Positions 1 through 12,859 are shown, counted from the stretch's first letter. The stretch is 64,000 nt of DNA from Siphonodentalium dalli (GCA_032622095.1 CP136064.1:254884484-254948483), one strand, 5' to 3'. The notes: generated from the letters alone by a model not told the origin. Numbers and translations are program-made.

Positions 1-154
1 TAGTTTCTACGAGTAATGATGTATCATGTCCAAATAAAAATCAACCCTCTGTGTGGTATTTTATCCACCAATAAACCGTCAATATAATAACGGCATATAG
101 CTGCTTATACGACGGTTAACCACAATCAACAGTCAGTTCAGTGCGCACCCACAC

Positions 155-345
155 ATCGAGAGGTGAGCTAACTTTTAGAAGTCATGCAGATCGATCACAT
201 GACATACGCGTGTGGTGTAAGTTTGTACCTTCGTATAATGCGAGTAATGTCCCAGGAACTAAAACGCCTGCTAGAATCAACAAGAGATGAAAACATCCAA
301 GCATAGTCATCCTGTCCAGCAAATGAAACTTCTAAATCTCGAATT
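155..345 (+). repeat. Dispersed repeat, first copy
   Basis: The stretch with cgagaggtgagctaac, gtgtaagtttgtacctt, aggaactaaaa and gaaaacatccaa recurs in the same order and strand at about 60085-60255. No coding potential or termini were recognised. The rest of positions 1-845 shows no gene. Confidence 0.7.
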
Positions 346-847
346 TGAGTATGGGCATTTACCTACTTCCTGGATACAAAATTGGTCTCTCAAGAATGTT
401 ACTCATTGGTCCACTTCTGTTTATTTAAGTGGCCCACCTCTGTGTATTAGACACGTCATATAGCACAATTGACAAATATCATTCCCGACTGAACTTCCTG
501 GTCACTGTCGCGAACTCTTACAAGCGCTGGCGGTTGGGTGGCTCATAAGCTAGAGCGAGTGCATGGTGCTATATAATTGCCAGAATCGTTTGGACATAAA
601 ATAAATAACTAAAACAATACTATTACAAAGGACGGAAACAATGAAATGTTTTGATATGATTTCGGACTGACTCAATTCATGTTCAGGGACACGTCTGCAC
701 ACAATAAAAATAAAAAAAATATACCAGCCAAAAATTTGTCAATTACTTCCGTTTGTAAATAATCGGAGATTCGTCAATTGTATTGTGATATGAAAACAGT
801 GTTACGATGTGCCATTTTAGAGGCACATAATACAAAATAACAGACGA

Positions 848-1320
848 CGTGGGTCGGTGCTATCATGATAGCAATGAGGTTCAAATCGGACGAACATGAC
901 ATTTGGAACTTATTCCCTATTCCTTATTCCTTATTTTCACAGATGTCGCTTTCGGCCGATTTGACGGCATGGGTGGGTGGCCCGACCCAAATACCACCAA
1001 GAAACACCCGACCCCACCATCACCCCCGTGGGGTGAACATGTGGTATGGACCATATTCGATAACGGTAAGGATTTCGACCGATTTGACTCCATGGGTGGG
1101 TGTCCCGCCCCAAATTCCACATAGAAGCACCCCGATCCCCCACCCATCACTCCCGGGTACCACCCCAGAGGGGTTGTGAAAATGAGGTATGGACCATTTT
1201 CGAGAACGGTAAGGATTTCGACCGATTTGACGGCATGGTTTGGTTGCCCGCCCCAAATACAATACACAATAACAGAGGACATGGGTCGGTGATAGCAATG
1301 AGGTTCAAATCGGTTGGTTG
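848..1320 (+). repeat. Short tandem array of about 125-140 bp units
   Basis: Three degenerate units share the core gaccgatttgac, a catgggtggg-like stretch and a cgccccaaat-like stretch, at about 945-1000, 1075-1130 and 1218-1262. The block is bracketed by a direct repeat (tgggtcggtg, then gatagcaatgaggttcaaat) at 848-890 and 1281-1317. Overlapping open frames on both strands follow from this repetitive GC-richer sequence and are not taken as genes. Confidence 0.7.
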
Positions 1321-1324
1321 ACTC

Positions 1325-2395
1325 ATGGTTCCGGATATTTATTGATCCCAGTCTCCCAGAACATGAACAATACATAAGTGTTCAACATATTAGGTATTCT
1401 AATAAATGTGACAATACAACTAATGGGACTCTTTTACGCGGTAATGTTGACATAGAATGGTGACACGTTCCCTCCAAATTCTGGATAAAATCACTCACGA
1501 AATGAGTTCTAATTTATACCAGATCAGAGCTTTGCATACGAGATCAAACTGCAAGGGCCAAGAACAGAAGAAGTCCATAATGAGGGATGCATGCAAGATT
1601 GGGAATGTGTTAAACTAAACAAATTGCACATAGAAAGGCGCAGGCAATTGTTTCATTTCCTGATGTTTCCACTCACATTATATGACATTGTAGTGTGCCC
1701 GATATTGAAGGTTCCTGTGTAAAGTCTCACATTTGTGCTGACAGTCGAGTGACGTTCAATGTTACGTCTTCTTTGTAGATCCAATGTAGTTCCAAACATG
1801 TTTCCGTTATTTTGATGGCTCCAGGCGTAAACATGGGATATGCTGCACGACTCTCCGATCAATCAAAGATGCGGTTTCTTACTGAAAGCGGAACATTGTA
1901 TGAATTTCATCCTGGTCACCACGTTAGAGAATTTCCTGCTGTACATACACATGTATATAGATGCAACATGTGGGTATGATGCTGAACCTTTAATTCTTAG
2001 TACGAACATCGAACTACTCTACCTGAAGCTCAGAGATCGGGATCATATTATGAATTCTTCTATGTAGTTCCAACGTAGTTCCAAACATGTTCCTACACTG
2101 TACCTGCAAATAACGGTCCAAGAGAGATGATATAGATTAATAAAAGTGTTAAGGCCAAAAAGATGGTATGTTTCCGGTAACGGGGCGAAAAAATTAGGGT
2201 AGGTAGGGAAATTTTCTTTTTTTATGTTATTGTTACGGTCGGGGGCAATTGCCACGCGACAGCGTACCTCTTGTTATTGACGGTATTTAGTCATATCGCG
2301 GTATGGAAATTAATACCGTAGTCGGTATTGTGAAGGTGGAGACCGTGAAGCTCTAGCTGACAACGGCCGTCTTGTGTTTACTCTTTGTTTGACTA
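1325..2395. other. No gene recognised
   Basis: There is no long open frame with protein-like composition. The only structure seen is a short direct repeat (tagttccaaacatgtt) at about 1787-1802 and 2076-2091. Confidence 0.5.
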
Positions 2396-2399
2396 AATC

Positions 2400-2740
2400 C
2401 TTTAGCACACCCTACATGAAGCATTTCTCATCTTATTGTCACCAAACTTCATATGGATCTTCGGGGTGACATCTTGATGTGAAATGGTTTGAAAATTTAT
2501 GGATACATGTATTTTTGGGGTCACCTCTAGATGGGAACTATTGAATTTGAACGATTTTCTATGAAACACATGGCTACTGGCGCTGGCAGGCATCTTGTAT
2601 TTTACTCTTTGCATCACTAAATTCTTTGGAACACCCTACAGGCTACAACCCTCAGTCCCTCATTCGATTGTCATCAAACTTAATATGGATCCTGGGGGTG
2701 ACCTCTAGATGGGAGATTACATTTTAGTTTTCATTGTTGG
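2400..2740 (+). repeat. Degenerate repeat family S, two units
   Basis: Two units of about 200 bp each carry a block like ggtgacctctagatgggag, a block like ggcatcttgtattttactc, then catcactaaat and acaccctacag. The same blocks return in the same order at 47495-47880. This is a dispersed tandem family with no coding potential seen. Confidence 0.65.
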
Positions 2741-3158
2741 CATACAAACATCCCCGTGGTTGTGGGGTTGAACACAGAGGTACCACTATAATCGAAGTAA
2801 TTGACTTGAAAAACGGGGTGATGCCCCGGTAAAGACCATTGTATTGCTGGTAGTATACGGTATCCACAGCGGTATCAAGATGGTCACTGCGGTGGAGTTA
2901 CGGTACCGTTTGGTCTGGGATGTGACCAGAGGGTCTCCATTGTGGGTGTCCACTTCAGGGAATTTCAACACTGCACCCCTCCCCCTTGATTCCGACCGAA
3001 AACACAAGTTTTGCATAATTCCATTTGCACCTTGCACACCCCCCCCCCTTGCACCTCAATGCTCAGGCCTAATAGCCTATATATATTCATAAACCATGGT
3101 TATATATACCCGGTATCAGAACATTCAGATATATCTGAACCTGAAAATTCCATAAATA

Positions 3159-3205
3159 CACAGAACGACACGAAGTGTAAATGGGTTTGTCGATACGGCA
3201 CGAGG
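3159..3205 (+). repeat. Half copy of the 8.7-kb palindrome arm
   Basis: The sequence from cacagaacgacacgaagtg to tgtcgatacggcacgag matches one arm of the palindrome at 8717-8861. Only one arm is present, so no hairpin forms here. Confidence 0.65.
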
Positions 3206-3249
3206 GGATGGGTTCACATCAGAAGATTGTTTGCAGGGAAATCACTCTA

Positions 3250-5570
3250 GACCTTTTGATTGGAATGAGTTGTGCAATTATACAGCTTTGATTGGAATGA
3301 GTTGTGCAGGTATAGAATTATGACGACCCACTAATAGACTGTGGTATCATAACCATTAGCGAAGACCAAAAAAAGAATCAAAGCAGTGAAAGCACATTTA
3401 ATTCTCAAAACAAAAATCGTTGACATTGAAATACAAAATGGGAAGATTATCATGTGGGTAGCATGTGTGTGACTTTATGATTCAACAACAGTAGAATGAG
3501 AACTGTTTAGTAGTACTAGTAAAGGAGTATATTGGTAATTACTAGGCTTCATCTTGGACGTAAGGAATTATTCTGACTTCGTCTTTTCAACAGCTCGAGC
3601 GAAAGTTTAAAGTTGGTTAAAAATTATCTGATTCTGATTACCAGATTGCAGCTGAATACCGTGATCATGTTTTACACATAGTGAATTAAACAAGTCCAGT
3701 ATAGGTACATTCAGCTTAGATTCACTTGAATGTGAATAGCACTAGTTTTGTAAAAGTAACATAACTCTTGTCTTGATTTTGACCAAAGTAAAGATATACT
3801 AGTAGTGTGAAATTATTCACATTAATATTATGTGTTATTAATATATGTGTTACTGTTAGCTCAAATTTCAATTCTAATTGCAATTGTAGATACTCAGTTC
3901 ACTGTCATACCCCGAAATGCGGTCAGAATAATAGTACCACTTTAAATTTAGTGAAGTGATTCTTCTGACTTAAAAGTCAATTAACAACATTGTCTTTTCG
4001 CAACTAAAATTGTCATAAATAAGTTTGGATTATTCAGGATATCATGCTGTATCGGGTAAGGGTTTGTTCAAATTTTATATTTAGGCATCTAATATCTAGT
4101 GTGTGTAAGTTCTACGATCGCGTTAAGTGTTTTGGCATCTATATGGGACACGGGGCTAGGGGCAGCAACACCCCACCCCCTTTGAACGATTTGCAAGCAT
4201 AAAATTTTGGCATTTTTTTTTAGAATTGGTGGAACTTTCAGGCAAATCGCATGGTGCTTCAGGTGAATATTTCTACATCTATACCTATACTTCACATTAT
4301 TTGTAATGTATTATGCACCATATATTCAATAATAATAACGGGCCCAACTTCTTCGGTCACCAAATTTATTTATTACAGAATGGCTATTTTATCTCAGACA
4401 TGGAATAGCTTGCTATTATATTATCTTATACCAGGCCACACAGGGCTTATATTTCGGTAAGAATCCAAATCTAGATTCTCGTAAATATTCTCGCAAATCA
4501 CCCTGTATTATCGTGAAAAAGTATGTATGGATTCTCGCAAAATCAGATAAAATATATGCCCTGCCACCATTCGTCACTGTGTGTCGAAATTTCAATAATT
4601 TTTCAAAAATTATCTTCAGCAAAATAGCGTTACCTATCATATCGTAGCCGAAGTGTGCATGTAATGTTCAGTACATGGAATGAATCAGGAGTAGAACCTG
4701 GTTGAAATACTGTGTGGCGAGTCACACTCGTCTTCGAGCTATTGAGGCCATGTACATGTACATGTATGCATGGTGCTATGAACGGTTTGTATTGTGAATG
4801 GGTAAAATTATCTGCTCGTAAACCCTCATAGTAGACAATTTTATACCAGGTTATATTCAGTTTTCAGAAATATGGTCAAAGGTGGTAGTAAATTCGGTTT
4901 AAATAACCATCAGTGGCAGTGCTCTTGTTTTGTCCATAAGTCTCTCTGGATCATACATGTTTTACTTTTTAAAACATTTCATAGTTAATAAATGGCTGAT
5001 ATATAGGGCCTGACTCATATTGTTATATACCGGTATATGTCCATGAACTATAAAACATCTACATGTATACAGTACCATTTATACCAGATTTAAATCGGCA
5101 CATTAATTAATGCACCGTGAGAATTATATACTTCAAAGTATCAATCTGTGTGGGGTACAATTATTATTCACCTAGGCCTATAATCTAATTGTATATTCTA
5201 ATTGAATATCTAAATATCAAGGATATCATCATATTAATAAATGACAAACAGTCACTATGCCAGACTTGGATATTTATTTTTAGGTGTTGTGAGAGTAACA
5301 TATCATGAGTTGATATAATGCAAATATTTCACTGATTGGCTTGATGCCCTGAAGAACAGCGTAATGATAGATATTTTCTACCCATTGATAGTCACACTAA
5401 TGTTTGAGACAGTTGTTTGCTCTTTTTCCATTCACACAACGATCTTGACTTTAGTCACATCAAGACAAGTTTATGTATTTCAGTTATACATATCTTGAGG
5501 CTCCTTTTTGAAGGGTTTCGTGGAGGATTTTTTTCACATCAACTGTCCCATATGCAACATGCCATATACT
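3250..5570. other. No gene recognised
   Basis: AT-rich sequence with short open frames only. None has protein-like composition, splice-site support or a recognisable motif. Confidence 0.5.
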
Positions 5571-5574
5571 AGTA

Positions 5575-6551
5575 CGGTAATGCTCTAAGTAATCGACTTC
5601 TTAACCACAGCAGAATTATGGGTAACTTTTCAGGATTTAGTCGGAAATATGGCTTGTTGCCATTCATCGGAAAGCTCTCCCCGAGAGCTTTCCAATGAAT
5701 GGCAACGAGCCATATTTCCCACTAAATCCTGAAAAGTTACCCATAATTCTGCTGTGGTTAAGAAGTCGATTACCTTACTCGTATTTAAATTCGCGCAGTA
5801 CTATGTTTCGCGCACCCTTCGGTGCGCGAATTTAAAACTGAGCGAAAAATAGTACGACTCCTGAGTTTATATACAAAATAACAGGGAAAATACAAGCACT
5901 GTTTTGATGATTCACATACAATACGGGAGGTTATAGACTGAATAGACAATTAGGCCTGCTTGTATGACTATATTTACGTACGGGCAAACAACATAAAAAA
6001 CATTACTAATATGTTAAGCGATATATCATCGTCGATGTTGAAATACATGTACTTGTAATTTTAAAAAACATACGTTCCAGACTGAAGATGCGCGAAAGCA
6101 TGTCCTCTGGACAACCTTGGAGTGACCAAACATCCTGGATTGTAGTTATGTGAACACAATTGTTGATTTTGTTCTGAAGACATACAGCTGCGTCTATACG
6201 CGGTTATGGTTTTACTTCTTTCGAGTTCATGTCAATGATGTCTATACATATTTCAATGTCAGAATAATTATTTAGAGCACATGCTCACACACCCATCTTT
6301 TCAACAAATTGATGACGCAGATATGTCTTACATTATATAAATCCATTTTGATGGTGTCGAATACAAACATATATCACCGGAATGATTAAGAACTGAAACT
6401 GTCATGAGATCCAAGACATTTACGAAAATATTTTTGTCAGTTTTGATTTCGCGCAGCTAGGTGCGCGAATTCAAAGTGTGCGAATTCAAAACTGAGCGAA
6501 AAATATTACTGCGCGAATTTAAATATGAGTAAGGTACTTAGAGCATTACTG
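5575..6551. mobile_element. Hairpin MITE family H, copy 1, interrupted by another MITE
   Basis: The element starts CGGTAATGCTCTAAGTA and ends TTAGAGCATTACTG, flanked by TA at 5573-5574 and 6552-6553. Most of its length is one near-perfect hairpin (arms meeting near 5682, within gaaagctctccccgagagctttc). The right terminus is split: 5575-5772 and 6537-6551 are H sequence, and 5773-6534 is a separate insertion. Removing the insertion and one TA copy leaves 213 bp, exactly the length of the uninterrupted second copy at 59817-60029. TA targets and a non-coding hairpin fit a Tc1/mariner-like non-autonomous element. Confidence 0.85.
5773..6534. mobile_element. MITE family K nested in family H
   Basis: A 762-bp insertion with terminal inverted repeats CCTTACTCRTATTTAAATTC, continuing GCGCAGTA (28 bp, one mismatch), flanked by TA at 5771-5772 and 6535-6536. 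Inside the termini are further inverted blocks (gtgcgcgaattyaaa, aaactgagcgaaaaat) on both sides. No transposase frame is present, so it is non-autonomous. It must be younger than the H copy that it splits. Confidence 0.8.
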
Positions 6552-6867
6552 TAGCTTAATGTCATCTCTACTAAGGCCCATATGAGGTCCGAGTAATATA
6601 AATGTAGTATTTTTGCAGTTATAAATTGTTATAATGTCTTAAACTGTTACAAATGTCATATAAGGGCACAAAAGGTCTGTAGTAAAAGGTTTGCATCAGG
6701 GTGTAAAAAAACTCGTTTTTGCCTCTTGGGCCACCCACCCACCCCGGCATACTTTCCTGCATATTTTTCACTACGATCCCCCCCCCCCCCACCCCATCGG
6801 CCCCTGTATCTCCTCGTGTTGATAATTTCCTAATCACTCCATTGGACTGTAATACTTTTAATTACTT

Positions 6868-8175
6868 TTTAGTCGAGGTTTTCAAAAACTCGACTTATGG
6901 TTTGACGAGGGACGGTTGGCGGGCGGACGGGCGGACCTAATGATTGCCTTATAACTTTGACATTTGTGAACGGATTCAAAAAAAAAATTGGTATGTCAGT
7001 TGCTCCCCAATGACTATTTACTGCCTGTACAAAATGGGTCACGTCCGAACTTTTTGACAAGAGTTATCCGTCTTAGATGGTTTTTCTTCTTCTTCCGCAT
7101 AAGGCAAATCTCATTTTAGAGTCTTTCAAGCCTGGCGCATGCATGATAAAAACAATTGAAATGTGTATATACAGTTAAAAACAGCTCCGGAGTTACTTAT
7201 TCTTTTTCTTGTCAGTGGTGAATGCTGGGTGGCTGGCCGGCAGCTTGTCCAACTCCACTCTGAAGCTCTTTGTGTCGAATTCTGGTGTGCAGGTTCCCTC
7301 TGAGAGTTTGTTCCACTGTCAGGTGGTGCGTGGTAAAAATGACTGGTGGTATATGTCGATCCCGTCGATAGTTAAGTTTTTCACCGTTAGCGCGATAACT
7401 CACGCAAATATTAACCAATTTCAACAATATTTCTTATATGAGACTCTTGCAACAATATCTCGGACGAGTTCGAAAACCAGGTTTGTCCGAATTTTTTTTT
7501 CCGGAGTTATGGGTCTTAGTTTGTCTATTTTTAGCAATGGTATCACCCTTAGCGCGACAACTCGATGAAATATTAAAAGGTATATGTGTCTCCTGCAACA
7601 ATATCTCGGACGAGTTCGAAAACCAGGTTTGTCCGAAATTTTTTCGGGGTGTTATGGATCTTAGTTTGTATATTTTTAGCAATTTTATCACCATTAGCGC
7701 GATAACTCGATGAAGTATTAACTGATTTCAACAATATTTGGCATATGAGTCTCCTGCAACAATATATCGGAGGAGTTCGAAAACCAGGTTTGTCCAATTT
7801 TTTTTCGCAGAGTTATGGGTCTTAGTTTGTCTATTTTTAGCAATGTTATCACCGTTAGCGCGATAACTCAATGAAATATTAACCGATTTAAACAATATTT
7901 GGTATATGAGTCTATTGCAACAATATCTCGGAAGAGTTCGAAAACCTGGTTTGTCCGAATTTTTTTCCCGGAGTTATGGGTCTTAGTTTGTCTATTTTAA
8001 TCACAATTTTATCACTGTTAGCGCGATAACTCAATGAAATATTAACGGATTCAATTGATATTTGGTATATAGGTCTATTGCAATAATATACAACCGTCCA
8101 ACTTTTTTTCCCGGAGTTGTGCACCTTATTGGCAGAAGTTTGGTTCGACTGCCAAAAAACTCGACAAAACCATCT
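6868..8175 (+). repeat. Tandem array of about 145-162 bp units
   Basis: The motif gcgcgayaactc occurs near 7390, 7552, 7697, 7859 and 8020, with conserved tgcaacaatatctcgg, gagttcgaaaacc and ttatgggtcttagtttgt between copies. This gives about five units over 7380-8125. The left flank has a cgaggttttcaaaaactcg hairpin (6871-6893), and related aaaaactcgac sequence closes the right side at 8155. Open frames of 70-119 codons on both strands are by-products of the periodicity. Confidence 0.75.
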
Positions 8176-8716
8176 TAGATACGTACCCCTTGTTCTTATT
8201 TAATTAATATTTGTTTTCGCTCCTTCAAATGTAGTCAAGTTTGAATAGAATGTTCTGTATTGTGTTAGTTGATTATCATACCGGTATACATGTATATTGC
8301 ATTATTATTTCATGTGATTATCTTTGTTTCTTGTATTCGTTTCCGTAACTCTTTATGTAATGAGGAAAGAAATATATTTATATATATAAACCTCAGTGGA
8401 AAGCCACCTTTGTGGGTGCACCTGTTTCTTATACGGTATACTGAACATTTGTGCAATTTGCTGCAAGAGTTCTGGTTTAATTTGGATGAGTGAATGAGAA
8501 TTACCACATTAACAACATTTAGTCCGCTATCTTCCATTCTTCTACCCATATAGTGGGGTCGTTCTATATGCCTTGCATATTATCATATTATACCACACAC
8601 ATATACCAGAACGGGGACTAATCTAACAAAATGCTATATCATCACACGAAACCACTGTTTCAGGTCAGCATTAACGATACCGCTCGGAGACGTGTACCAG
8701 TCTATAAGAATATATA

Positions 8717-8861
8717 CACAGAACGACATGATGTGTAAATGAGTTTGTCGATACGGCACGAGTGCTGTCGCGGAAGGATAGCTTGCGCCTCGAGTCCTAT
8801 CCTTCCGCGACAGCACGAGTGCCGTATCGACAAACTCATTTACACACCGTGTCGTTCTGTG
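8717..8861. repeat. Large palindrome with arms of about 64 bp
   Basis: The left arm (8717-8780) begins cacagaacgac and ends gcggaaggatag. The right arm (8797-8861) begins ctatccttccgc and ends gtcgttctgtg. A spacer of about 15 bp separates them. The arms differ by only a few bases. One arm is found alone at 3159-3205, so this is a mobile or duplicated hairpin rather than a unique regulatory structure. Confidence 0.8.
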
Positions 8862-9918
8862 CTTATTACACGCTTCGCGTCCTAGAATCCGTGCATTAAA
8901 AATACAGGATTAGAAGGTTTATTTAGGCTCATACAGGGCGTGTTTGTCATGTGTGATGATTCTTTTATTTTAATAGTTCCTGTTTCATGGTTGAAGCAAA
9001 CGTCATGTACGTCATTTTACGTCAACGAGATGCGTATGGAACGTACGTTCCATACGGATTTGTAAATATGGAAAAGCAATAACGCTGTACGTCTAGGAAC
9101 AAGCGTGTAATAAATATTTTTACACGCGAAGATCTCGAAATATGTCAATGCATCAGCACAATTGGAACTCATTCGCATGTAACGTAATACAGCTTCGTCA
9201 TGAGTTTGTATCAATATTTGTCAGGCGAATAATGTGTGGAAATCATGCGATATTTACCAACCATTCATAAAATCTTACTTCCTCGTCGGTAATAAGTAAT
9301 ATCTACAAAATGAGTACACAATATGATAATAAGAGAAATATATCAGCGGCATGTGTACCACTCAAAACATTCTCCCGGGAAGTTATTTCGTTACTCATTA
9401 TATCAACTCTCCAGGCAACAGGAAACACCGATTTAGCACGCAGAATGTGTTCATCTATAATCAAACGAATATTTTTAAAGTACACACAGATAACAATTAA
9501 ATCACTGAACGCAAGCACAGATATATAAAATGCAATATCATCATTATATAAAAAACAGTCACGTGAAGCACAGCGCACTATATTAACATTTAATGGGGTA
9601 TGTCTAATGGAAAACATTCACGAATATTATCAAAAGTTACTTTCAAACTTTATTGTATTATACCATATATATATATCGATCTATTCACACTAATTTAAAG
9701 CACGTAGAGAGTTTGAATTCACTGTGATAATTCGTTATCGCGTGATAGTAGACGCTGCTAAAAAGAATGCCCGTGTTTTGTATTGGTTATAAGCAACTAA
9801 ATAATTGAAATTATGCCCCTTGACATTTGTGTAGGGAAACACGAGTCAGCATAAAAATACCGACAGCTGAATGGTGTATAATATAATCATACGCAAGCGT
9901 AATTAACGAACCAACTTG

Positions 9919-10160
9919 AAAGCTAAAACAATCATATTGGGGTTTCAAACAATTATTGTCAAAATCACTTTATAGATTCCCAACAAATAAGATTCACATG
10001 CATAAGACTTAATTTTGGTGGGGTAAATAAAAATAGTTATATATGTCGAACCAAAGCTAAAACAATCACATTGGGGTTTCTGCGCGTAGTGTTTAAAACA
10101 ATTATTGTCAAAATCACTTTATAGATTCCCACCAAATAAGATTCACATGCATAAGGCTTA
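9919..10160 (+). repeat. Local duplication of about 100 bp
   Basis: The block from aaagctaaaacaatcayattg to ttcacatgcataagrctta occurs twice, at about 9919-10012 and 10052-10160. The second copy has an extra 14 bases near its start. The copies are nearly identical, so the duplication is recent. Confidence 0.8.
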
Positions 10161-10876
10161 TGATTTGATCCAGTGCCGAAGTGGACCCGTTAGAAATTCA
10201 TTATGGACATACTTCCCCTTATAAATAAAAACAAATAAATGATTGTATGACGTTTATATAAATAGGAGAATGTTGCACGTCGACTGATTTGGGTTGGCCC
10301 ACCGATCTACTGAGCGACATTCGCGCTCCCGAAATTCAAAACAACAGCGTCGTATTAGATAATAATTGGTGACGTCACAAAAAACAGATATAGTCTATAT
10401 ACGACCAAGCGTCCGGCTTTGGTTCGTTATCAACGTCTTTTGCATTACCAGATATATTTGTATATCTTCAAGACATTAGCCTATTGAACGACATTTGAAA
10501 ATGTTTACCAATTTTAATCAAACCCAGAGGCTTTCTTCATTAGTAAACTTAAAGCTAACATTACTTGATGACAAAACGAATTCAACAGTGTCTGCTGACA
10601 CGTCAAATTAGCATGTTGCCAAACACATGTATTCGGATTATAGTCTACATCAAATTAACATGTTGACAAACACAAGTATTAGGATTATATTCTGATAAAT
10701 CATTATTACAATAACAAATGTATCATTTTTACCTATATAGTTTATTGTGTAAACAATCTGGGTACTAAGAAAAAAATATATAAAGGCCAAATGTAGTGAA
10801 ATTAGTCGCACTTTTCAAAACACAAAGCTCAATGCTCAACTTCATACTAATCATGTTAAATATAGTAATTAAATCA

Positions 10877-10990
10877 TGTGCCGAAACGTCTTCGATGACT
10901 TGCCGAAACGTCCAAATGCTTGGTCCGAAATAACAATTGCCGAAAACCCGAAACATCTTGAAAACTAGGTACCGAAACGTCCATGTGCCG
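10877..10990 (+). repeat. Cluster of short CCGAAACGTC motifs
   Basis: Within about 115 bases the decamer CCGAAACGTC occurs four times, with three degenerate versions (ccgaaataac, ccgaaaaccc, ccgaaacatc). The spacing is 15-30 bases. The function is unknown; it could be a decayed minisatellite or a repeated binding site. Confidence 0.6.
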
Positions 10991-10999
10991 AAACGTCAT

Positions 11000-12005
11000 G
11001 CACCCACAGCGAAAGACAGTGGTTTGGCCACATACCAAGAGATATATGTTCCAAAGTATTAACTTGTTGAATACAGTTACCGCGCTTGCATCACAAACTC
11101 GCCTGCTAGTAACATCCATGTTAAATTGAGCCTGGTGCAAGTGTGCGTAATGTATGGTAACAGGAATATGCTTCAGGAGTTTTTTGAATAACACAAGGAC
11201 CCGTCTGATGGATAAGGAAAGGGTCTGTAACATTGTTCTTGGCTTAAAGCTAAACACTTCGCTTAGTTTGGTACTTGATCAACAATGACAGACTATTAAC
11301 AGTATTAAATTATGTCGACGTATTTGACCGGCAAGTTTTTTAAACGGACGAGGCTCATTCGAGCTTCAAAATTGTGTATTCGTCATTTGGAAGGAGGTAG
11401 CAAATTCAGTTGACAAATACAGGAAATACTGTTATACTGACTCCATATGTTCTGAAAAATATTGTCCACGATCACAGCCATTTCCCACCTGTTTTCAGAT
11501 GTTCGTACAGAAACAAACGTTCTTTATTTCTTTATTGTTATTCTTTAACCTATCAGGAATAGACTAACGCGAACGCTCTGTTCTGGTCCATGCCGTGCAC
11601 ATGGTTGTTGTTTGGTTTAAACATATTTAATTTAGCCAAAGTATTGTACAAAACTCACCGTATATGATAATGGAATGCAAAGATTTGACAGAAATCATAA
11701 TGCTTATCTTAAGCCATCTCCTATATATACACATATAGAATAATATTGGATGATATCCGTTTCATACAGACAAAAATAGAATCTACAATTCGGTGTAAAT
11801 GAATGTAAATAACTCGATCAAATAACTATTGTTATTATTAATTATAGTGTGTCTAATGGCCCCACACCTCCGATTCAAAGCAGCTTTTGGCAGGGCACTT
11901 TGGGATATTACACATATAATGTGTTTGCTGATTATAATTGTTGATCTCAAGTTTAGTTATTTATCTGTTTTTACCCTAGATCGTATACCTCAGGTCTGTG
12001 TATAA
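11000..12005. other. No gene recognised
   Basis: Open frames on the minus strand run partly through the CCGAAACGTC cluster and do not look like a protein. Nothing else was seen. Confidence 0.45.
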
Positions 12006-12007
12006 TA

Positions 12008-12469
12008 TGTGACCCGCCATATCAAATCCAGTCGTAAGTCGGGATTTTTTTTTATCCTGTGCCAATGCATTCTCTTATATATGCGAGTCAACCATAGGTC
12101 GCCTCACATATATAAGAGAATGCAATGGCCTAACAATTTTTTACAATTTTAATAATTTTGTCTTGTATTCTTTAACAATTTTATAATTTCACCCATACAG
12201 AGCCCCAGACAAACATGAGCAGAGGACACTCTTCTATATGCTTCTATATATGTGTGGGGCTCCCTGCAGGGTAATGGATGTTTTTTATTTTATGTCCTAA
12301 AAATTGTAAGAATTTGTTTGTTTTTTTAAATTATAAAAAATTCTTAGGCCAATGCATTCTCTTTATATATGCGAGGCGACCTATGGTCGACTCGCATATA
12401 TAAGAGAATGCATTGGCACAGGGTAAAAAAAATCCCGACTTACGACTGGATTTGATATGGCGGGTCACA
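12008..12469. mobile_element. Foldback MITE, 462 bp, TA target site
   Basis: The ends are TGTGACCCGCCATATCAAAT and its inverse, flanked by TA at 12006-12007 and 12470-12471. The inverted arms are about 128 bp (12008-12135 and 12345-12469) and nearly identical. Each arm also contains its own palindrome (atgcattctcttatatatgcg against its complement), so each arm can fold on itself. The spacer of about 210 bp has no coding potential. The near-identity of the arms suggests recent activity. Confidence 0.85.
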
Positions 12470-12859
12470 TATGTCTTGAATCAGCCAGTTAAATCTATAT
12501 ATTTCGGCCATATTTCAAGTATTTATATACCTCTTTCGATACCTGGAAACATTCAAAGGCGATTATTATTAGGTGTATTTTTGGAGCGAACACCACCATA
12601 TGGCTTTAAACACTATCCAACATCAGTCGTAATTCGTCGCATATATCATTACCACATAGACAGATAGAGGCGATTATTTGAACCGAAATGTGGGCGTACA
12701 TATGCACGTACTCCAAGCACATAACTGGTTTATTGTAATGTGCGAAATAAGCTCATATTTGTATTATTTAACCTCAACATACGCTCTATATTTTTGAAAC
12801 TGTCCAATACGGGACTATTTCCTTACGGAATAAGCCCATATTGGCATTATGTAATCTAC

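Noticed and set aside
848-890. B-box-like ggttcaaatcg considered as part of a tRNA-derived SINE
   Set aside because: No A box at suitable spacing, no cloverleaf and no tail; the segment is part of a local direct repeat.
865-1375. Five overlapping open frames on both strands
   Set aside because: They lie in a GC-richer tandem repeat, and their translations mirror the repeat on every frame.
5575-5772. Initial reading: hairpin inserted into a larger TIR element, rather than the reverse
   Set aside because: The uninterrupted 213-bp copy at 59817-60029 has the same outer ends directly joined to the hairpin, so the 762-bp element is the insertion.
7209-8124. Open frames of 70-119 codons in the 7.4-8.1 kb array
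   Set aside because: The same peptide segments recur with the DNA period on both strands, so they are by-products of the tandem units.
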